Shown here piece after piece: positions 1 to 5,718 of a DNA stretch of 9,592 nucleotides (position 1 is the first letter of the stretch; every line of letters begins with the position of its first letter). The position numbers and the translations under genes are program-made. The stretch is from Intrasporangiaceae bacterium (GTDB lineage: Bacteria > Actinomycetota > Actinomycetes > Actinomycetales > Dermatophilaceae), in assembly GCA_012518475.1 (NCBI GenBank), contig JAAYSB010000350.1:1-9592 (forward strand). The letters are read 5' to 3'. The notes beneath the pieces were generated by a model, which was not told the origin of the DNA, made no database searches, and was given only the letters and a program-made list of their open reading frames with translations.

Positions 1-630
1 GAAGAGCGCCAGGACACCGCGCAGCCAGTCGGTCTGCACACCGGAGTACGCGAGGTCCTCGTAGAACGTCGCCGGCATGGGTAGCAGATCCTGTGGAACC
101 ACCGCCGCCAGGTCGGCCACGGTCCGGGGGTGGACGGCGGAGTCCCAGAGCGCGGCATACCCCTGCCGTCCCTCGGCCACGAGCGAGAGGTCACCGGTGT
201 TGATCCAGGCCTCTCGCGCAGCGGTGAGCAGGCGCTCGGCCTGCCACAGCCGCAGGCCGAACCGGGCTGCGAGATGCCACGGGGTGAGCTCGTGCCGGTA
301 GGCGGCCAGGACCGAGGCGTGGGCATAAACGCCGAGGCAGCGGCCCTGGGTGCACCAGCGGGTGTCGACGAGCCCTGGCGCCGTGTGCGAGACGACCTCG
401 AGGATGTGCCACAGCGCCGGACCGATGTTCACTGCGAGGTCGAGGCACGGTGTGGCCGCACCGAAGGCCGCGGCGATCCGCTCGGTCTGGAGGTCGTGCG
501 GCATGGTGACCGACCAGTCGGCCCGCACGGTCACCGCGTGCCCGACCTCGTCGGGGGCCGGGTTGTCGGTGCCACACGGCACGTGGAGGGTGAGCCCGGC
601 TGGGTCGGGAGCAGGGATCATCACCGTCAT
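1..630 (-). CDS. Hypothetical protein, second of two tandem paralogues (C-terminus outside window)
   Basis: This is the first 210 codons of a minus-strand gene that runs off the left edge. I do not recognise the family. Its ATG (628-630) overlaps the TGA of the preceding gene (627-629) as ATGA, so translation is very likely coupled. The protein is clearly related to its upstream neighbour. Both have a conserved N-terminal block (here residues 38-46, DWSVTMPHD, followed by an ER-A-AFGA-T-C pattern). Both also have a second block (here about 161-205) with LW, VHP, an alanine-rich AAV segment, P-FY and DWLR. There is no signal peptide or obvious membrane segment, and no catalytic motif that I can name. 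The stretch from about 120 to 145 (WHLAARFGLRLWQAERLL) resembles a small helical region, which I cannot assign. The coding call is secure from codon usage, the coupling and the paralogy. Confidence 0.85.
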   Translation of the reverse strand, partial: MTVMIPAPDPAGLTLHVPCGTDNPAPDEVGHAVTVRADWSVTMPHDLQTERIAAAFGAATPCLDLAVNIGPALWHILEVVSHTAPGLVDTRWCTQGRCLGVYAHASVLAAYRHELTPWHLAARFGLRLWQAERLLTAAREAWINTGDLSLVAEGRQGYAALWDSAVHPRTVADLAAVVPQDLLPMPATFYEDLAYSGVQTDWLRGVLALF

Positions 631-1844
631 CGCGCCTCCCCGAAGACGTAGTCGTCGAGACCGGCCACTCCCCGCACCCCGGCGTGGACTGCGTTGAGGA
701 CAGCGACGCGGTTTCCGAGCACGGCGAGCATGACCGCAACCTCGGTGCGCGACAACGCAACCGGTGACCAGACGGAGTCCTTGACCAGACTGCCCATCTC
801 GTCGATCAGCTCGTCGATGAGGTCGGAGGAGACACGGACATCGCTCACCTGGTGACGCGCCAGTGCAGCGAACTCGGCGACCCCTGGCCGACAGTCGAGC
901 TCGGTCCACGCCGCGAGGTTGCGGGCAGCGCGCTCGGGCCGCCAGCCGGTCGCCCGCGCCACGTCGTCGACCAGGGCCGGGTCGACGCCGGCTCGGACGA
1001 GGCTGCGCACCGCATTCCTCGGCAGGCCGTGGGCGAGCCACCGTCCCCAGGTGTCCCCGTCGCCCACCTGGGCCAACCGGTCCAGACCCGCGAGCCACGC
1101 GGCGACGTCGGGGTCGGGACGGTGCCGCAGCGCCTGCCGCAGCCAGTCGGGATCGGCCTCGCCGAAGGCCATCGCGAGATAGAAGGAGACAGGCAGGGGC
1201 TCATCGACGACATCCGCCACTGCCGCCATCCGGCTGATCTCGTCGGGGTGGACCCCGCAGTGCCACAGATCGGTGACGCCACCGGCCTCACGGACCAGGC
1301 TCGTCACCTCGGGTCCGACGTGGGGCCGCCCCTCCCAGGAGCCCCACGCCTGCTCCACCTGCGAGAACACCTGCCGCAGCTGCCATGCCGGCGCTTCGGA
1401 GGCACCGACAAGATGGTCGAGTGAGCGGAGGTGGCGCAGCGCCTTGGCCGGGTTCGGAAACGTCACGCCGATGCAGCAGCGGGCGACCTCTGCATCCTCC
1501 GGCAGCCGCCAGGACGCCTGGCCGCGCCGCAGCCGGGGCCGGGTCCGGCGGGTGAGCAGGGCCAGTGACTCCCGGAAGGCTGGGACCGTCTCGTCGACGA
1601 GCGCGACACACGAGGTGTAGGCGCCGAATGCGATCGCAACCCGCTCGGCCTCGATGTCGTGCGGTGTCGTCACCGACCAGTCCGAGGCGATGGTGACCGG
1701 GTGCCGCTTCCCCCGGCTTGCCCGCGGACTGGTCCGGCACTCGACCTCGATGACGAGGGCCTCTCCGCCCGGTGTGGGAGCGAGGTCGGCCAGGACCGTC
1801 GGCGCGCTCGCGGGCCTGCTCTCCGAGGCCCGCGTATCCATCAT
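627..1844 (-). CDS. Hypothetical protein, first of two tandem paralogues
   Basis: This gene encodes 405 residues of unrecognised function and is the upstream member of a tandem paralogous pair. The conserved N-terminal block is DWSVTTPHD (residues 55-63) followed by ERVAIAFGA. The second shared block, about 193-236, includes LW, VHP, a PLP-FY-like segment and DWLR. I chose the ATG at 1844 (the next codon is also ATG). The frame stays open to a GTG at 1943, but those 33 extra residues are arginine-rich, cross two operator-like repeats and contain the probable promoter. A -10-like TATTGT lies exactly 7 nt before this ATG, with no Shine-Dalgarno sequence, as expected for a leaderless mRNA. The gene ends in ATGA, overlapping the next start. 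It appears soluble. A start at the second ATG (1841) is equally possible. Confidence 0.85.
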   Translation of the reverse strand: MMDTRASESRPASAPTVLADLAPTPGGEALVIEVECRTSPRASRGKRHPVTIASDWSVTTPHDIEAERVAIAFGAYTSCVALVDETVPAFRESLALLTRRTRPRLRRGQASWRLPEDAEVARCCIGVTFPNPAKALRHLRSLDHLVGASEAPAWQLRQVFSQVEQAWGSWEGRPHVGPEVTSLVREAGGVTDLWHCGVHPDEISRMAAVADVVDEPLPVSFYLAMAFGEADPDWLRQALRHRPDPDVAAWLAGLDRLAQVGDGDTWGRWLAHGLPRNAVRSLVRAGVDPALVDDVARATGWRPERAARNLAAWTELDCRPGVAEFAALARHQVSDVRVSSDLIDELIDEMGSLVKDSVWSPVALSRTEVAVMLAVLGNRVAVLNAVHAGVRGVAGLDDYVFGEAR

Positions 1845-1851
1845 CCGAGAG

Positions 1852-1882
1852 ACAATAGAACGAAGGTCCGACAGCCCTTCAA
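1852..1882 (-). promoter_or_regulatory. Probable leaderless promoter of the paralogue pair
   Basis: On the minus strand, TTGAAG (1877-1882) and TATTGT (1852-1857) are separated by 19 nt, which is longer than the 17-18 nt optimum. TATTGT ends 7 nt before the ATG at 1844, so transcription would start at or next to the start codon. No ribosome binding site is visible upstream of the ATG. The -10 and the leaderless geometry are the strong parts of this call. The -35 is weaker because of its spacing. Confidence 0.5.
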
Positions 1883-1890
1883 GCCCGGCG

Positions 1891-1941
1891 GCGTGTCCGT
1901 CCGCGACACTCCGAGGGGCCCGGCGTGTCCCTCGGCGACAC
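1891..1941. repeat. Two 19-bp dyad repeats, 32 bp apart (operator-like)
   Basis: GCGTGTCCGTCCGCGACAC (1891-1909) and GCGTGTCCCTCGGCGACAC (1923-1941) match at 17 of 19 positions. Each is itself a dyad, GTGTC-N7-GACAC. The copies start 32 bp apart, about three helical turns, so they would face the same side of the DNA. If transcription of the paralogue pair starts at 1844, the dyad centres lie near -57 and -89. Those positions are more typical of activator than repressor sites. The region between the gene ending at 1959 and the start at 1844 is otherwise non-coding. I do not know the binding protein. Confidence 0.5.
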
Positions 1942-1958
1942 ACCGGAGCCCCCGGATC

Positions 1959-2363
1959 TCAGCCCTCCCGCACGTCGAGCCCCCGCCCCCGCGCGATGTC
2001 GATGACGTATGCGGTGGGCCGGTTCTCGACCTCCCCCACCTCGAGCGGGCCGAGAGTCCCGGTCAGTCGGACGTTGATCAGCTGACCCCGAACGGCCACT
2101 GCATGCCGCCCCTCGTGGAGTAGCACCTCGTGGCCGTCGACGAGCACGTCATCGAGCACCTCGTGGTGCCAGACATGCGCGGTGGCACCGGTGATCGGAT
2201 GGCTGAGCAGGAGCTCGCGGCCCTCGACCCGACTGACAATGGCCGGTCGCAGGGCCGGCTCCCGGGCGACCAGGTCGGCGTGGATGAAGTGCATCAGGTG
2301 ACCAGGGAGATAGCTGGCGCACTGGTCATGCGTGCAGAGCGTGGACGAACTGGTGGTGAGCAT
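1959..2363 (-). CDS. Hypothetical protein, 134 residues
   Basis: I do not recognise this protein. It is a small, probably soluble polypeptide with no signal peptide or membrane helix. Its N-terminal part is rich in Cys and His (C10, C15 and several His within residues 12-27). The C-terminal half looks beta-rich, with many alternating Val, Leu and Gly residues (about 75-120). The start at 2363 is supported by a good ribosome binding site, AGAGGAG, about 8 nt upstream. An internal Met at residue 24 is a less likely start. The gene is separated from the membrane protein gene upstream by 218 bp that contain a dyad and no convincing ORF, so it probably has its own promoter. It lies 114 bp upstream of the paralogue pair on the same strand. 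Confidence 0.7.
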   Translation of the reverse strand: MLTTSSSTLCTHDQCASYLPGHLMHFIHADLVAREPALRPAIVSRVEGRELLLSHPITGATAHVWHHEVLDDVLVDGHEVLLHEGRHAVAVRGQLINVRLTGTLGPLEVGEVENRPTAYVIDIARGRGLDVREG

Positions 2364-2386
2364 GAGGGGACTCCTCTCGGCAAGGA

Positions 2387-2425
2387 GCGCGACGCATACC
2401 GATCTATCGGAACGATGCGTCGAGC
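2387..2425. promoter_or_regulatory. Imperfect 39-bp dyad upstream of the 134-residue protein gene
   Basis: The outer arms GCGCGACGCAT (2387-2397) and ATGCGTCGAGC (2415-2425) are complementary at 10 of 11 positions. Nested between them is CCGAT-CT-ATCGG (2399-2410). The inner dyad is offset by about 1.5 bp from the outer centre, so the structure is bulged. It lies 24 to 62 bp before the ATG at 2363, where a promoter or 5' leader would be. It could be an operator or an RNA hairpin, and the sequence does not decide between them. The rest of the gap (2426-2581) shows only a short GGCAC-C-GTGCC palindrome at 2471-2481. Confidence 0.35.
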
Positions 2426-2581
2426 CCGACGTGACCGCAGCGACTGCTACGGACCCGGTCTTCTCCGGAGGGCACCGTGCCGGGCGGCGCGGTTGCCGTC
2501 AGCCCGCGTCCGGAGGCGTATGGGCTGCGCTCGTGACCTGGGAACCAGCGTAGCCGGCGACACCGACAACGCGTCCCGCCT

Positions 2582-3151
2582 TCACTGGACGGCGGCGTCT
2601 ATCCGGTGGGCGGGGTCGGTCTCCTGGAACATGTCGAGGAAGCCCCAGGAGGCGATGAGGAGAACGAGGGACATCGGTCCCTCACCGTCGATGAGCCGGG
2701 CCGCGAAGATGAACAGGGAGAGGACGCTCATCCCGAGATAGAACCAGCGCAGCCAACCGGCCGCGGGTCGAGGTCGCGGCGCTGCCGGCTCGGAGACGTT
2801 TCTGCTCAGCAGCATCATGAGCGCCGGGATGACGAGGGCGACCGCGAAGAATCCGGTGAGCACTCGGGCGCCGGTGCCGTCGGTGTTCGGCAGGTCGGCG
2901 AACAGGATGGCCGCGATCCCTAGACCGGTGAGGCCGAGGAGTCGGAGGCCGAGCCGGCTGTCGAGCGCACTGCGGGACCACATGACGAAGCCGACTCCCA
3001 CGAGCGCGGCGATCGCACCGGCCGCGATGGTGAGGGTGTGCCGCGATCCGGCACCCTCCGCGCCGGTGAGTGGCCCACCGACTCCGGCGAGAAGGACGAG
3101 CACGCCCCACCACGTCCAGAGCTGTCGAGTCGCGCCCTGCATCGCACTCAC
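2582..3151 (-). CDS. Integral membrane protein, six predicted helices
   Basis: This 189-residue protein is almost entirely hydrophobic. Likely membrane segments lie at about residues 10-29, 38-58, 67-86, 97-116, 135-153 and 159-176. A Pro/Arg-rich loop (about 121-133) separates helices 4 and 5, and the tail is short and polar. I do not recognise the family and see no catalytic or transport signature. I chose the GTG at 3151 because a ribosome binding site, GAAGGGTGG, sits 6 nt before it. An ATG three codons later (3142) is the alternative. The frame stays open much further upstream, but that part is charged, overlaps the divergent ceramidase-like gene and lacks start signals. The gene is divergent from the ceramidase-like gene, with 84 bp between them. 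A link to lipid metabolism is only a guess. Confidence 0.75.
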   Translation of the reverse strand: MSAMQGATRQLWTWWGVLVLLAGVGGPLTGAEGAGSRHTLTIAAGAIAALVGVGFVMWSRSALDSRLGLRLLGLTGLGIAAILFADLPNTDGTGARVLTGFFAVALVIPALMMLLSRNVSEPAAPRPRPAAGWLRWFYLGMSVLSLFIFAARLIDGEGPMSLVLLIASWGFLDMFQETDPAHRIDAAVQ

Positions 3152-3235
3152 AGCGATCCACCCTTCCCGCACAGCAGCCGACCCTGTCGCGGCCTCGGAC
3201 TCACTGTAGGCGCACGAGTGCGGCATGATCGGTCC
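3152..3235. promoter_or_regulatory. Divergent intergenic region with a short dyad
   Basis: These 84 bp must carry the promoters of both divergent membrane protein genes. A dyad, CGCAC-GA-GTGCG, lies at 3211-3222. On the plus strand CATGAT (3224-3229) ends 6 nt before the ATG at 3236, where there is no Shine-Dalgarno sequence, so a leaderless start is plausible. On the minus strand TACAGT is a reasonable -10 for the other gene, but no good -35 is visible. These are weak sequence matches. Confidence 0.3.
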
Positions 3236-4024
3236 ATGCCCGGCGACGAGCGCGAGACAACCTCGTTGCTCCCCCTGCTTGTCACGGCCGTGATCAGCAC
3301 CATGGCGCTCGGAGTCGTCATCGTCGCGACGGCTCAAGGCTGGCTGGGTCCTGATGTCGGCCGTGCTGCCCAGTTCTGCGAGATCGACCACTGGCACTTC
3401 CTCGCCCAACCGGCGAACTCGCTGAGCAACCTCGGCTTCGTGCTTGCGGGCCTGGCGCTGGCCTGGCACGCCCGGCGCCCGGAGAACCGCCTGACCTCAC
3501 TCGGGATCACCATCGCGCTCACGTGCGTCGTGGCGCTCCTCGGCCCTGCCTCGATGGCGATGCATGCGACGAACAGCCACGCCGGCGGCGTCCTCGATGT
3601 CCTCTCGATGCACGCCCTCGCGGCGTTCGCCACGGTCTATGCGCTGAGTCGCCTGGCCCGGCTCGACACGTGGCGGACGATCTTCATCTTCGTCGTGACT
3701 GTCGGTGTTGCCACGCGTGCCACCCACCGAGGCGAACACCTCGAGATCCTGCACCACACGGGCAATCTCGTCTTTGCGGTCCTGCTCGTGACGGCACTCG
3801 TGATGGAGGTCGTGCTCTGGCGGAGGGGCCTGACCCCCAGCCTCAGGTGGGCCGCAGCAGCCCTGGTGACGATGTTCGTGGCCTTCGGGATCTGGCTCAT
3901 CTCGCAGACGGGCGGGATCTGGTGTGTGCCGGACTCGTGGCTCCAAGGTCACGCCCTGTGGCACGTGCTCTGTGCCGCGGCCGCCTACCTTCTCGGGCGG
4001 CACTACATGGCCGTCTCCCGCTGA
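3236..4024 (+). CDS. Ceramidase-family (CREST superfamily) integral membrane hydrolase
   Basis: This 262-residue polytopic protein matches the alkaline ceramidase family. An FCE motif (C48, E49) is followed by a QPANSLSN segment (58-65). Then come S106, H110 and D121, and a C-terminal HALWH (H239 and H243). The spacings (Ser to His 4, His to Asp 11, His to His 4) equal those of the Ser77, His81, Asp92, His217 and His221 zinc site that I recall for human ACER3. The catalytic zinc centre therefore looks intact. Seven or so membrane helices can be drawn. Family members hydrolyse amide bonds of ceramide. The substrate here is unknown and could be another N-acyl lipid. Q58 seems to stand where ACER3 has the calcium ligand Glu33. 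The ATG at 3236 is the only sensible start. The in-frame upstream extension to 3038 runs antisense through the divergent gene. The 3' end overlaps a small gene on the other strand. Confidence 0.85.
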   Translation: MPGDERETTSLLPLLVTAVISTMALGVVIVATAQGWLGPDVGRAAQFCEIDHWHFLAQPANSLSNLGFVLAGLALAWHARRPENRLTSLGITIALTCVVALLGPASMAMHATNSHAGGVLDVLSMHALAAFATVYALSRLARLDTWRTIFIFVVTVGVATRATHRGEHLEILHHTGNLVFAVLLVTALVMEVVLWRRGLTPSLRWAAAALVTMFVAFGIWLISQTGGIWCVPDSWLQGHALWHVLCAAAAYLLGRHYMAVSR

Positions 4025-4134
4025 GTGAGCCCCTCCTCCAGCGCCTCGAGCCGCCCCACCAGACTGTGCGCGAACTCGGTCCACGCCTTCTCGACCTCCG
4101 CGTCGAAGGTCCTCACATCGGGATCCTCAGTCAT
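4003..4134 (-). CDS. Small protein, 43 residues, coupled to the ADP-ribosylglycohydrolase gene
   Basis: This short gene starts with ATG at 4134, only 4 nt after the stop codon of the ADP-ribosylglycohydrolase fusion gene. An unusually good ribosome binding site, GGAGGTGATC, includes that stop codon. It encodes an acidic, helical 43-residue protein with a Trp-x-x-Phe-Ala pattern (W18, F21) and a leucine-rich stretch (25-36), ending in TAG at 4003-4005. The last 22 nt overlap the 3' end of the ceramidase-like gene on the opposite strand. The W-x-E-F-A-x-x-L-x-x-x-L-x-x-L pattern faintly resembles the start of some actinobacterial chaperone-like (TY-Chap) domains, but the protein is too short for such a domain. 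The function is unknown. The start signal and operon position are the main support. Confidence 0.7.
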   Translation of the reverse strand: MTEDPDVRTFDAEVEKAWTEFAHSLVGRLEALEEGLTQRETAM

Positions 4135-4136
4135 GA

Positions 4137-4146
4137 GATCACCTCC
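4137..4146 (-). promoter_or_regulatory. Near-perfect ribosome binding site of the 43-residue gene
   Basis: On the minus strand GGAGGTGATC matches the 16S rRNA 3' end over ten bases, with the GGAGG core 7 nt from the ATG at 4134. The TGA inside it (4139-4141) is the stop codon of the upstream gene. Terminating ribosomes would therefore stand on this site, a typical coupling arrangement. Confidence 0.75.
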
Positions 4147-5638
4147 CCTTCCATTCGTACTGTTCCATCGACGACTGACAGTGCTTCGCCTCGGCGGCGA
4201 GCTCTCGAGCCACGTCCGCAGCGGCCCTCCAGAGCCGAGCGGTCGCGTTCACCCCGGGATACAGATGGGGTATGCCTCGCGCCGCCTCATCGACCTCGGC
4301 ACCGGCCGCTCCGGCATAGGCGAGCGCCGCACTGGGTGCGCGCCGCTGCGCGGCGACGCAGTGGATCAGGACCCGGTGTCCTTCGTCCCGCCAGGAGCGG
4401 GTGAGGCGGGCGGCGTCGGTGAGCACCGCATACAGATTCGGGTTGTCGTCCGGGTCGTCGGAGTCGACGAGCCAGAGCTGGGCGTGCCGCTCGGGTCGCA
4501 CCGCACCCGGGGCGACCTGGTCGCGACCGATTCGGCAGAGGGTGACGACGGCGCTGACGCCGAGCTCGTCGACGCGGTCGAGATCGGCGAGCGTCCCGAT
4601 GAGGACGTCGTCGTCGAACGGGAGCGGGACGGCGAGGGGGCGGGCGGTGACGTGGTCGACGCGATCGATGTCGGGCCAGCGGCCGACCTCGGGATCCGCG
4701 ATGGCCAGGGCGGTCCGGACCAGGTCGTGGCCGCGGCGGCCCGGCCAGCCGTGGACAGCGGTGACCCACTCGGCCGGGACGGCACCGAGACCGCGGAGCC
4801 CACCGAGCAACCCGCCGGCGATGGCGGCGACGGTGTCGGTGTCGTGCCCGGCGAGGACCGCCGACGTCAGGCCCTTGCGGACCGGATCAGGGACGGCGTC
4901 GGACGCGCCGACCATGACCGCGAGTGCGGCCTGGAACGCTCGCATGGTGTCGCCGTTGGGGTTGAAGTCTCGCGGCGAGCCGTCCAGAGCGTCGGCGATG
5001 AGGCCGGCCCAGTAGTCGCGTCGTTCCGTGGGGATGAGCTCGAGATCGAGGAGGAAGCCCTCGCCGGTGGTCACGGCCTGCTGGATCGCGTCCGACCAGA
5101 GGACGCACGCGTCCCCGGCGAGCGGGTCGTAGTGGGTCAGCTCAGCGATCGCGCGTGCGGCCTGGGCCAGCTCGGCCGGGCGGTCGAGATACGCGAGAGC
5201 CACCGGGGAGGTGCGCATGAGGGCGCCGTTGCCGGCACTTCGCCCGGTCCGGTGGTGCACCTGTCGCGCTGCCTCGCGGAGCCGCTCGGACGGTGAGCCG
5301 GGCAGGCTCCGGGCGAGGGTGAGGACGGTGCGCGTCTGGATGCCGACGTCACCGGGCGAGCCGGCCAGCCACTCCTCGAAGCGGCCGGCGATCGCATCGA
5401 GCGCCTCCGCCGTGGTGAGGTCGATGCCCGTCGCGGCCACCTCCGCGATGCACATCGCCATCTGGGTGTCGTCGCTCCACTCCCCGGGCGCATAGTTCCC
5501 GAGGCCGCCCCCGAGCATCTCCGGCCGTCCGTCCCGCGGAGGCGACCCGAACTCATAGGGGACGCCCAGTGCGTCGCCACAGGCCTGGCCCACCAGGACC
5601 CCTGCGGCCCGCTCCCGCTGTGCTGTCGTCAGTCGCAA
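4139..5638 (-). CDS. ADP-ribosylglycohydrolase fused to a dual-specificity-phosphatase-like domain
   Basis: The product has 499 residues and two domains. Residues 1-315 are an ADP-ribosylglycohydrolase (DraG/ARH type) with GDALGVPYEFG (21-31), the metal-binding SDDT (55-58), GNGALMRTSP (137-145) and HDTDT (265-269). These are the expected di-magnesium ligands for removing ADP-ribose from a modified protein or other molecule. Residues about 335-480 look like a tyrosine/dual-specificity phosphatase, with a WLVDS segment (389-393) that could hold the general acid. The active-site loop is HCVAAQRR (C427, R433, a proper CX5R). Alanine follows the arginine where Ser or Thr is usual. The start is TTG at 5638, with AAAGGAG 7 nt upstream and no better start nearby. 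The gene is divergent from the NrtR-like regulator across 80 bp and is followed by a coupled 43-residue gene. The targets are unknown. The glycohydrolase assignment is firm and the phosphatase activity is inferred. Confidence 0.92.
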   Translation of the reverse strand: MRLTTAQRERAAGVLVGQACGDALGVPYEFGSPPRDGRPEMLGGGLGNYAPGEWSDDTQMAMCIAEVAATGIDLTTAEALDAIAGRFEEWLAGSPGDVGIQTRTVLTLARSLPGSPSERLREAARQVHHRTGRSAGNGALMRTSPVALAYLDRPAELAQAARAIAELTHYDPLAGDACVLWSDAIQQAVTTGEGFLLDLELIPTERRDYWAGLIADALDGSPRDFNPNGDTMRAFQAALAVMVGASDAVPDPVRKGLTSAVLAGHDTDTVAAIAGGLLGGLRGLGAVPAEWVTAVHGWPGRRGHDLVRTALAIADPEVGRWPDIDRVDHVTARPLAVPLPFDDDVLIGTLADLDRVDELGVSAVVTLCRIGRDQVAPGAVRPERHAQLWLVDSDDPDDNPNLYAVLTDAARLTRSWRDEGHRVLIHCVAAQRRAPSAALAYAGAAGAEVDEAARGIPHLYPGVNATARLWRAAADVARELAAEAKHCQSSMEQYEWKGR

Positions 5639-5653
5639 TCGCCAGCTCCTTTC

Positions 5654-5668
5654 TAGTCACTGTGACTA
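5654..5668. promoter_or_regulatory. Perfect 15-bp palindrome, candidate NrtR operator
   Basis: TAGTCAC-T-GTGACTA is perfectly symmetric. It lies between the divergent glycohydrolase and NrtR-like genes, directly next to the putative -10 of the glycohydrolase promoter and over its expected transcription start. A smaller symmetric element, ACTA-T-TAGT (5665-5673), overlaps its right end. This is a good position for repression by the adjacent regulator. Whether NrtR binds here is inferred, because NrtR motifs vary between lineages. Confidence 0.55.
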
Positions 5669-5697
5669 TTAGTATCACTCAGGCAACTTATTGTCTA
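5669..5697 (-). promoter_or_regulatory. Candidate promoter of the ADP-ribosylglycohydrolase operon
   Basis: On the minus strand TAGACA (5692-5697), five of six matches to TTGACA, is followed after 17 nt by TACTAA (5669-5674), a weaker -10. Transcription would start near 5662, inside the 15-bp palindrome, giving a leader of about 24 nt that contains the ribosome binding site. The sequence here is much richer in A+T than its surroundings. Confidence 0.45.
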
Positions 5698-5704
5698 CTC
5701 GACC

Positions 5705-5714
5705 TATAAGGTGG
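5705..5714 (+). promoter_or_regulatory. -10 element and possible ribosome binding site of the NrtR-like gene
   Basis: TATAAG (5705-5710) is a close -10 match ending 8 nt before the GTG start at 5719, which allows a leaderless transcript. The overlapping AAGGTGG (5708-5714), 4 nt from the GTG, could instead be a ribosome binding site if transcription starts earlier, for example from TATTGT at 5689-5694. No convincing -35 is seen for either. CTTAT (5687-5691) and ATAAG (5706-5710) form a further inverted pair. Confidence 0.4.
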
Positions 5715-5718
5715 TCCC

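Noticed and set aside
1845..1943. N-terminal extension of the first paralogue to the GTG at 1943
   Set aside because: The extra residues are Arg-rich, cover the probable -10, -35 and twin repeats, and have no counterpart in the second paralogue. The ATG at 1844 fits a leaderless promoter.
2471..2481. GGCAC-C-GTGCC palindrome as an intrinsic terminator
   Set aside because: The stem is only 5 bp and no T-run follows on either strand.
2332..2553. 73-codon plus-strand frame in the gap before the 134-residue gene
   Set aside because: It starts inside the gene on the other strand, has no ribosome binding site and shows no recognisable features.
3152..3469. N-terminal extension of the six-helix membrane protein
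   Set aside because: The extension is charged, overlaps the 5' part of the ceramidase-like gene in antisense and lacks a start signal. GTG 3151 has a good ribosome binding site.
4025..5296. Long open frame (423 codons) on the plus strand
   Set aside because: It is antisense to the ADP-ribosylglycohydrolase gene, whose catalytic motifs are unambiguous. The long frame is a by-product of G+C-rich third positions, and it has no start signal or recognisable domain.
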